The notes under the pieces were generated by a model that was given only the letters and a program-made list of their open reading frames with translations, did no database searches and was not told the origin of the DNA. Shown one piece after another: positions 52,638 to 57,680 of a DNA stretch of 57,680 bases. Position numbers and translations under genes: made by a program. Where the stretch lies: assembly GCF_018449655.1 (NCBI RefSeq), contig NZ_JAAVUX010000026.1, positions 1-57,680 on the forward strand. The letters run 5' to 3'. The stretch is from Pseudomonas sp. dw_358. GTDB lineage: Bacteria; Pseudomonadota; Gammaproteobacteria; Pseudomonadales; Pseudomonadaceae. Numbering within the stretch: position 1 is the first letter of the stretch; every line of letters begins with the position of its first letter.

Positions 52638-52711
52638 TTCCGCGTGACCTGCCGGTTTTAACCGCCGTCGCATCCCCTGGTTTTCGCCCTTCGTCGGCTC
52701 ATGGGCTCGTA

Positions 52712-52743
52712 TTGACACGCCACGAATTGTTGATAATCATCAA
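52712..52743 (+). promoter_or_regulatory. Promoter and GntR-type operator of the second ABC operon
   Basis: A consensus TTGACA (52712-52717) is followed 16 bases later by TAATCA, or 14 bases later by GATAAT. ATTGT-TG-ATAAT (52726-52737) matches the divergent-region operator at all but one dyad position and covers the -10 region. A second dyad TTGAT-N4-ATCAA (52730-52743) overlaps it. Confidence 0.5.
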
Positions 52744-52801
52744 AACACGCCCGCTGTTTCGATACCCGGAACGGCCCGTCTGGACAGGTCTGGAGTGGAG
52801 C

Positions 52802-53608
52802 ATGCTGAAAAAATTTGCCGTAGCGATGTTGGGATTGTTGCTGATCACTGGAGCGGTCGAACACGCCCAGGCCCGGCCGCTGGACGAGATTCTCAAAAGC
52901 GGCACGCTGCGGGTCGGCGTATTACCCAACTCGCCGCCGCAGTCGGCCATCGGCGCCAACAACGAGCTCGAAGGCTTCGACATTGACGTCGCGAAAAAGC
53001 TGGCGGAGACCTTGGGCGTCAAACCTGAATTTGTCATGACCGAAATTGCCCAGCGCGTCCCCTTTCTGGTCACCGACCGCATCGATATCTGCCTGGGTGG
53101 CCTGACCCGCACCGTCGAACGGGCCAAGCTGATCAGCTACACCGTGCCGCTGCACACCGAATCCATGGGCGTGCTGACCACCGACAAGCTCAAGATCAGC
53201 AACTGGAAAGAACTCAACGACAGCAAATACACCTTGGTGTTGATCCGTGGCGTCTGGACCTCCGACTTCCTCAAACAGAACCTGCCCAATGCCAAGGTGC
53301 TGTTCGTCGACACCATGGCCGACACTATCCGTTCCATCGCTCAAGGCCGCGCCGATGCACTGGTGGAGAACATCGAGTTCTACGTGCCCTTCACCAAGAA
53401 CTATCCCGACGTGCATTGGGTGACCATGCCCGAAGCCCTCAATACCGCCTACGACGGTATAGGCCTTGCACAGAACAACACGGCATTGCGCGATGTGCTC
53501 AACGTGGCGCTGTACAACCTGCACACCTCAGGCTTCGTCAACCAGACCTGGGAGACCTGGTTCAAGGCCCCCATGCTGGTCAAGGTCGTGCCCTCGCCTT
53601 ACTTCTGA
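52802..53608 (+). CDS. Periplasmic amino-acid-type binding protein (system 2)
   Basis: A 268-residue family-3 solute-binding protein with signal peptide (about 1-24, ending AQA). Typical motifs are GTLRVGVLPNSPPQS and LEGFDIDVAKKLAETLG. It is only distantly related to the two binding proteins of system 1, so its ligand may differ. The start ATG at 52802 follows GGAG. It is the first gene of a four-gene ABC operon ending in RidA. Confidence 0.86.
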   Translation: MLKKFAVAMLGLLLITGAVEHAQARPLDEILKSGTLRVGVLPNSPPQSAIGANNELEGFDIDVAKKLAETLGVKPEFVMTEIAQRVPFLVTDRIDICLGGLTRTVERAKLISYTVPLHTESMGVLTTDKLKISNWKELNDSKYTLVLIRGVWTSDFLKQNLPNAKVLFVDTMADTIRSIAQGRADALVENIEFYVPFTKNYPDVHWVTMPEALNTAYDGIGLAQNNTALRDVLNVALYNLHTSGFVNQTWETWFKAPMLVKVVPSPYF

Positions 53609-53635
53609 TGCCGTGGGTCCACCGGGGAGTCAACC

Positions 53636-54310
53636 ATGCATTACAGCTTTCAGTTCGGTGACATTCTCAAGGCCTGGCCCGACCTGCTGGCCGGTGCCGC
53701 AGTCACCCTGGTGGTCGCGTTCCTGGCGTTCTGGATCGGCATGTTGATCGGCCTGGCCGGCGCCCTGGCGCAACAGCAGGCGCGGCCGTGGATACGACGC
53801 CTGGTGCGCAGCTACGTGGTGTTCTTCACCAACACACCCTCGCTGATCCAGATCTTTGTGCTGTTCTATGGCCTGCCCGATGTCGGCATCGTGCTGTCGC
53901 CGATGGCGGCGGTGTTGATCGGCCTGTCCCTGAACGGCGGCGCCTACCTCACCGATATCATCCGCGGCGGCTTGCTCTCCGTGAAACAGGCCGAGCTGGA
54001 AGCGGCCGCGACCTTGAACATGAGCGCCTGGCAGAGCTTTCGCTACGTGACCCTGCCGCATCTGGCGGCAACGCTATACCCGATGCTCTCCAACTTCTTT
54101 ATCTGGATTTTGCTGGGCAGCTCCATCGGCGGCCTGTTCGGGGTCAATGAACTGGCCGGCAAGGCCATCGACATCAGCTCCACTACCATGCGCAGCATCG
54201 AGGCGTTCACCGTCACCGCCGGGATCTACGTGGTGCTGACCTTCATCGCCAGCCTGTTCCTGTACGCGGTGGGCTATTTCGGCTTTCGCGTTCGTGCGAG
54301 GTTCATCTGA
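53636..54310 (+). CDS. ABC transporter permease, polar amino-acid type (system 2, first)
   Basis: A 224-residue inner-membrane permease with about five helices; FFTNTPSLIQIFVLFYGLP and the EAA-like loop IIRGGLLSVKQAELEAAATL are visible. It shares its stop/start (TGATG) with the next permease gene. Confidence 0.87.
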   Translation: MHYSFQFGDILKAWPDLLAGAAVTLVVAFLAFWIGMLIGLAGALAQQQARPWIRRLVRSYVVFFTNTPSLIQIFVLFYGLPDVGIVLSPMAAVLIGLSLNGGAYLTDIIRGGLLSVKQAELEAAATLNMSAWQSFRYVTLPHLAATLYPMLSNFFIWILLGSSIGGLFGVNELAGKAIDISSTTMRSIEAFTVTAGIYVVLTFIASLFLYAVGYFGFRVRARFI

Positions 54311-55056
54311 TGCTGACCCTGTCCCAGCAACTGCACCAACTCTTCAGCGGCTTCACCTTAATGTTCCTGCTCCAGGCGGCTGCCACCACCTTGGCCTTGG
54401 CGGCCGTGGGCTGCAGCATCGGCCTGCTGATGGGCTTCGTCATCGCCTGTGTCCGTCGCACCCGCAGCCTATGGTTGCTGCCGCTGCGGGGGCTGCTGAT
54501 TGTGTTTGTCGAACTGATGCGGCGCATTCCGTTTCTGGTCACGCTGTTTCTGACCCTGTTCGTGCTCCAGGCCATGGGCACCAACCTGTCCTTCTTTGTC
54601 ATCGGGCTGATCGCGGTGTGCCTGATCTCCACGGCCTACCTGGCGGAGATCTTTCGCGCTGGCTTCGACTCGGTGCCACAGGCGCAGATCGAAGCGGCGC
54701 AAACCCTGAACTTCAGTCAGGCCCAGCTGATTTTTCTGGTGCTGCTGCCACAGGCGTGGAAAGTGGTGCTCCCGCCGGCCTTCAGCTTCATGGTCTCGTT
54801 CATCAAGGACACCGCGCTGGCCTCGCAGCTTGGCGTCGTGGAATTGACCTTCGCGGGCAAGATCCTCATCACCCGTGGCTACTCCTCGTTTCTGATCTAC
54901 GGGCTGGTGCTGGTGATCTACTTCGCCATGTCCTACCCGCTGAGCCGCCTGGGCGCGCGCCTGGAGCGCCGGGTCAGCCGGGCGCTGATTGCCGAACTGC
55001 CCGCCGCCGAGAGCATGCTGTTGACCCCTGCCACCCCCCTTCTGGACCGGAGATAA
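54310..55056 (+). CDS. ABC transporter permease, polar amino-acid type (system 2, second)
   Basis: A 248-residue inner-membrane permease: LMRRIPFLVTLFLTLFVLQ and the EAA-like loop IFRAGFDSVPQAQIEAAQTL. The ATG at 54310 shares one base with the preceding stop. It forms the membrane channel together with the permease encoded before it. A short charged C-terminal extension (about 220-248) is of no recognised function. Confidence 0.87.
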   Translation: MLTLSQQLHQLFSGFTLMFLLQAAATTLALAAVGCSIGLLMGFVIACVRRTRSLWLLPLRGLLIVFVELMRRIPFLVTLFLTLFVLQAMGTNLSFFVIGLIAVCLISTAYLAEIFRAGFDSVPQAQIEAAQTLNFSQAQLIFLVLLPQAWKVVLPPAFSFMVSFIKDTALASQLGVVELTFAGKILITRGYSSFLIYGLVLVIYFAMSYPLSRLGARLERRVSRALIAELPAAESMLLTPATPLLDRR

Positions 55057-55061
55057 CCATC

Positions 55062-55799
55062 ATGGCCCATCTGCAAGTCAACAACCTGTCGTGTTCCTAC
55101 GGCCCATTGAAGGTGCTGGACGGGGTCAACCTAAGCCTGGAAAAAGGTCAGGTGGTCAGCTTGATCGGTGGCTCGGGCTCGGGCAAGAGCACCCTGCTGC
55201 GGGTGATCATGGGCTTGACCAAACCGGATCAAGGCAGCATCGACCTGGAGTCGCAACCCATCGACTACCACTCACCGGGCAGCGTGCGCAGCGCCCGGGA
55301 AAAAATCGCCATCGTCTTTCAGCAATACAACCTGTTCCACAACATGAGCGTGTTGCAGAACGTCATGGTCACCCCGGTCAAGGTGCAGAAACGCCCGGCC
55401 GCCAAGGTCCGCGAAGAAGCCCTGGCGCTGTTGGCCAAGGTCGGCCTGCAAAGCAAATCCGAGGTCTACCCGGCGCAACTCTCGGGTGGCCAGCAGCAAC
55501 GGGTGGCCATCAGCCGGGCCCTCGCGCTGCACCCGCACATTCTGTTGCTCGATGAAGTGACCTCGGCCCTGGACCCTGAGCTGGTGGGCGAGGTCCTCGA
55601 CACCGTCCGCACCCTGGCCAACGAGGGGATGACCATGCTGATCGTCTCCCACGAGATGCGCTTTGTGCGCGAGGTCTCCGATCAGGTGGCGATGATGGAC
55701 AAGGGCCGCATCATCGAAATGGGGCCGCCCGAGCAAGTCTTCGATGCACCGCAGAACCCCCGCACCCAGGCGTTCATGAAAAAGATCGCCTGGCATTGA
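55062..55799 (+). CDS. ABC transporter ATPase, polar amino-acid type (system 2)
   Basis: A 245-residue ATPase: Walker A GGSGSGKST, signature LSGGQQQRVAISRAL, Walker B ILLLDEVTSAL, switch His in LIVSHE. It starts five bases after the permease stop with CCGGAG upstream. It is clearly a paralogue of the system 1 ATPase (shared DEVTSALDPELVGEVLDT). Confidence 0.9.
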   Translation: MAHLQVNNLSCSYGPLKVLDGVNLSLEKGQVVSLIGGSGSGKSTLLRVIMGLTKPDQGSIDLESQPIDYHSPGSVRSAREKIAIVFQQYNLFHNMSVLQNVMVTPVKVQKRPAAKVREEALALLAKVGLQSKSEVYPAQLSGGQQQRVAISRALALHPHILLLDEVTSALDPELVGEVLDTVRTLANEGMTMLIVSHEMRFVREVSDQVAMMDKGRIIEMGPPEQVFDAPQNPRTQAFMKKIAWH

Positions 55800-55832
55800 T
55801 CACTCACTTTTCTTTCAGGACTTTTATTGTTC

Positions 55833-56255
55833 ATGGCACAGATAACCAAGCTCAAATCCGGCAGCATTCTCGAAGAGAAGGAAAGCTTCTCCCGTGCGGT
55901 GGTGGTCGACAACTGGATCTTCATGTCCCTGACCTCCGGGCGTGACTATAAAAGCCGGGTCATGCCCGACACCGCCCTGGGCCAGGCCGAAAACGCCCTG
56001 CGCAATGTCGAGGGCGCCTTGCAGGCGGTGGGGTCGCAACTGAGTGACGTGGTGCGCTCGCGGATTTTCATTCCCCGCCAGGCCGACGTTTCCGCCGTCA
56101 TGGCCTTCATCGGCGAGCGCTTTCGCGGCATCGACCATGCACACTGCGTGACCTGCTCGGCGCTGGGTGGGCCGGAATACCTGTTCGAGATTGAAGTCAC
56201 CGCCTACAAAGGCGCCGGCAACGGGCCGCAGGAGCGGTTGGTGATCAGTCTTTGA
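55833..56255 (+). CDS. RidA/YjgF-family protein
   Basis: A 140-residue member of the RidA (Rid/YER057c/UK114) family. RidA proteins hydrolyse enamine or imine intermediates formed by amine-oxidising or PLP enzymes. The C-terminal half has the typical VVRSRIFIP and EYLFEIEVTAYKG strands; the arginine of the VVRSRIF strand fits the family's catalytic Arg. The start is uncertain: ATG 55833, or TTG 55827 which has AGGA at better spacing. A deaminase partner role fits a pathway that oxidises imported amino compounds. Confidence 0.82.
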   Translation: MAQITKLKSGSILEEKESFSRAVVVDNWIFMSLTSGRDYKSRVMPDTALGQAENALRNVEGALQAVGSQLSDVVRSRIFIPRQADVSAVMAFIGERFRGIDHAHCVTCSALGGPEYLFEIEVTAYKGAGNGPQERLVISL

Positions 56256-56271
56256 GTTGAGGAGGCCTTTG

Positions 56272-56306
56272 GGTGCCTGCCCTGAGACGTCATCCAGGCA
56301 GGCACC
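56272..56306. terminator. Terminator hairpin after ridA-like gene
   Basis: GGTGCCTGCC and GGCAGGCACC form a perfect 10-bp stem around a 15-base loop, 17 bases after the RidA stop, followed by AT-rich sequence. Confidence 0.6.
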
Positions 56307-56412
56307 ACATATACCTTTTAGTTACCATAAAGTAGCAATCTGTAATTATTCAGGCATAAAAAATCTTGCTACCTTGGCCTCTACATTCAAGCCAGACCAG
56401 CAGTCCACGGCC

Positions 56413-57348
56413 ATGCCCAATTACCTCGACGCCCAGCACCGCGAACAGATCCTGCACCTGCAATCCTCCTTCACCGCCCGCACCGACTGGCCCACCTGGC
56501 TGCTGCTGATCGGCACCGTCGGCGCCTGGTTCACCCTGCTCCAATACACGACCTCCCTGGGCCAGGCCCTGACCCTGCTGTTGCTGGTGCCTCTCATTAC
56601 CCTGTGGATGTCCCTGCAACACGAGTTGCTCCATGGCCATCCAACGCGTTGGGTCGGCTTCAACAAATTGTTGGGTTATGCCCCCTTGGCAATCTGGTAT
56701 CCCTACACCCTCTACCGCGACAGCCACTTGCTGCACCACCGTGATGAAGCCCTGACGCGCCCGCACCTGGACCCGGAAAGCCGCTATTTCGACCGCCTGG
56801 CCTGGGACCGCAGCAGCCCCGCCGAGCGTGCGGTGCATTGGTTGAACAAGACCTTGTGTGGTCGCCTGCTGGTCGGACCCGCGCTGGCTCTGACGGGCCT
56901 GCTCATGGCCGAAACCCGACGGTTGCGCCAGGGCTCGCTGCAGGCGTGGCGGATGTGGTCGAGCCATGCCGTGGCGGTGACCCTGCTGCTGGTCTACGTC
57001 CACAGCCAAGGCCTCGCTGTAGGCGCCTATCTGGCAGCCAGCCTGTTGGCACTGGCCTTGTCGATGGTGCGCTCCTACTACGAGCATCGCCCCGCCGATG
57101 CCCCTGAACACCGCTCGGTGCTCAACGAGGCCGGCTGGCCGTGGCGCTGGCTGTTCCTGAACCTTAACCTGCACCTGGTCCACCATGACCTGCCGGGCCT
57201 GGCCTGGTATCACTTGCCCCGGGTCTATGCCGCGCGCCGTGAAGAGTGGTTACAGCGCAGCGGGCATTTTCTGGTCAAGGGGTATGGCGAGCTGTTTGGG
57301 CGTTTTGGCGTGGTACCGATCGACAGCCCCCGGCATCCCTGGCAATGA
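56413..57348 (+). CDS. Membrane fatty-acid desaturase
   Basis: A 311-residue integral membrane desaturase of the FA_desaturase family with three histidine boxes: HELLHGH, HLLHHR and LHLVHHD, the diiron ligands. About four to six membrane segments are visible. It would introduce a double bond into membrane lipid acyl chains or hydroxylate a related lipid using O2. The ATG at 56413 has no strong ribosome site but places the first box correctly. The 157-bp upstream gap holds a perfect GTAGCAA/TTGCTAC inverted repeat (56332-56338 and 56371-56377, approximately). Confidence 0.82.
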   Translation: MPNYLDAQHREQILHLQSSFTARTDWPTWLLLIGTVGAWFTLLQYTTSLGQALTLLLLVPLITLWMSLQHELLHGHPTRWVGFNKLLGYAPLAIWYPYTLYRDSHLLHHRDEALTRPHLDPESRYFDRLAWDRSSPAERAVHWLNKTLCGRLLVGPALALTGLLMAETRRLRQGSLQAWRMWSSHAVAVTLLLVYVHSQGLAVGAYLAASLLALALSMVRSYYEHRPADAPEHRSVLNEAGWPWRWLFLNLNLHLVHHDLPGLAWYHLPRVYAARREEWLQRSGHFLVKGYGELFGRFGVVPIDSPRHPWQ

Positions 57349-57521
57349 TACAGCGCGACATCAGCCCGCTGGCCAGCCATGCCAGGCTGACGTACTTGGA
57401 CACGTCGCGATAGCCCCCGCCGCAGCCAAAAGGGAGTCGCTGTAAAAGCGAAAGGGGCCTTCGGCCACCCTGGAGATGCCGGATAAGCTAGCCGCATTTC
57501 AGTAGCAACTCTGAGATCGTC
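57349..57521. other. Intergenic stretch, no gene seen
   Basis: No coding frame is convincing. The stretch contains a short GGCC/GGCC hairpin (about 57455-57466) and a TAAGCT hexamer at about 57485, a common Pseudomonas -10-like sequence, which may belong to a promoter for the gene running off the window. Confidence 0.35.
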
Positions 57522-57680
57522 ATGGCGACCCGAATTCAAGTGAGCGAATCCGTGTTACGCAGTGATGCCCGCGCTGTTCCGTTCGGCCAGCTGAGGGCGC
57601 GGACAATCAAGATCAACAGCCAGATCAACAGCGGATCGCGGCCGGGATCACGGCGGCGCTGTTGCTCTGGCTGTGCTGTT
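57522..57680 (+). CDS. Start of an unidentified ORF (truncated by window end)
   Basis: An ATG at 57522 opens a frame that stays open to the window edge (begins MATRIQVSESVLRSD) but turns very arginine-rich, unlike a normal protein. In a second frame the last bases read AAGITAALLLWLCC, a plausible membrane helix, but that frame has no start codon after its last stop at about 57563. Either the gene begins with the first frame and the sequence has a shift, or neither is real. No function is proposed. Confidence 0.25.
   Translation, partial: MATRIQVSESVLRSDARAVPFGQLRARTIKINSQINSGSRPGSRRRCCSGCAV

Noticed and set aside
45182..56255. The cluster as a Rut pyrimidine degradation operon
   Set aside because: Only the monooxygenase, flavin reductase and RidA types are shared; RutB and RutD types and a pyrimidine permease are missing, and the transporters are amino-acid type.

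Overview
The window is high-GC Proteobacterial chromosome and reads as a fluorescent-group Pseudomonas. The basis is GC-rich codon use, REP/REPIN palindromes of the CTGTGGGAGC...GCTTGCC type, RpoN-dependent nitrate assimilation genes, a 3-mercaptopropionate dioxygenase/rhodanese pair, and an HmtA-like metal ATPase behind HflK/HflC-like genes. There is no rRNA, tRNA, insertion sequence, CRISPR array or prophage; the one integrase-like gene stands alone.

Layout. 1-5.6 kb: last codons of an outer-membrane barrel gene, then a thiol/sulfane-sulfur block (thiol dioxygenase, four-domain rhodanese, persulfide-dioxygenase-type metallo-beta-lactamase), a Na+/H+ antiporter and a HAD phosphatase. 5.6-15.8 kb: nitrate assimilation. 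A leftward operon nirB-nirD-nasA-PP2C/kinase and a rightward nasC fused to a CysJ-like reductase diverge from a 536-bp regulatory region. That region has two sigma-54 promoters, two leader terminators and a REP pair. 15.9-18.5 kb: a PRISE-type reductase and a membrane glycosyltransferase, convergent. 18.6-24.7 kb: a four-gene coupled operon of three SPFH (HflK/HflC-like) proteins and a P1B ATPase, with two Asp/His-rich metal-binding tails and a Zur-like dyad in front. 24.8-32.3 kb: GntR regulator and galactarate/glucarate catabolism (garD, gudP-like permease, kdgD, semialdehyde dehydrogenase, PanE-like reductase). 32.3-38.8 kb: two divergent GGDEF-EAL proteins, one with a sigma-28-like promoter.

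38.8-45.2 kb: solitary tyrosine recombinase, secreted hydrolase, SDR plus amidohydrolase with a divergent LysR regulator, a cysteine-containing unknown and a SnoaL-like protein. 45.2-56.3 kb: a large uptake/oxidation cluster. The leftward operon encodes flavin reductase, luciferase-like monooxygenase, a polar-amino-acid-type ABC transporter with two paralogous binding proteins, and an SDR. A GntR regulator diverges from it, and a second complete ABC transporter plus a RidA protein follow. Both arms carry near-identical ATTGT-NN-AYAAT dyads, so one GntR protein may control both. 56.4-57.7 kb: a fatty-acid desaturase and an unresolved window-edge reading frame.

How the genes work together. NasA, NasC and NirBD form a complete nitrate-to-ammonium route whose parallel leaders suggest antitermination control. 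GarD, KdgD and the aldehyde dehydrogenase form a complete galactarate-to-2-oxoglutarate route. The best candidates for little-described biology are the SPFH/P1B-ATPase operon and the double-ABC flavin monooxygenase cluster, whose substrate cannot be read from sequence.
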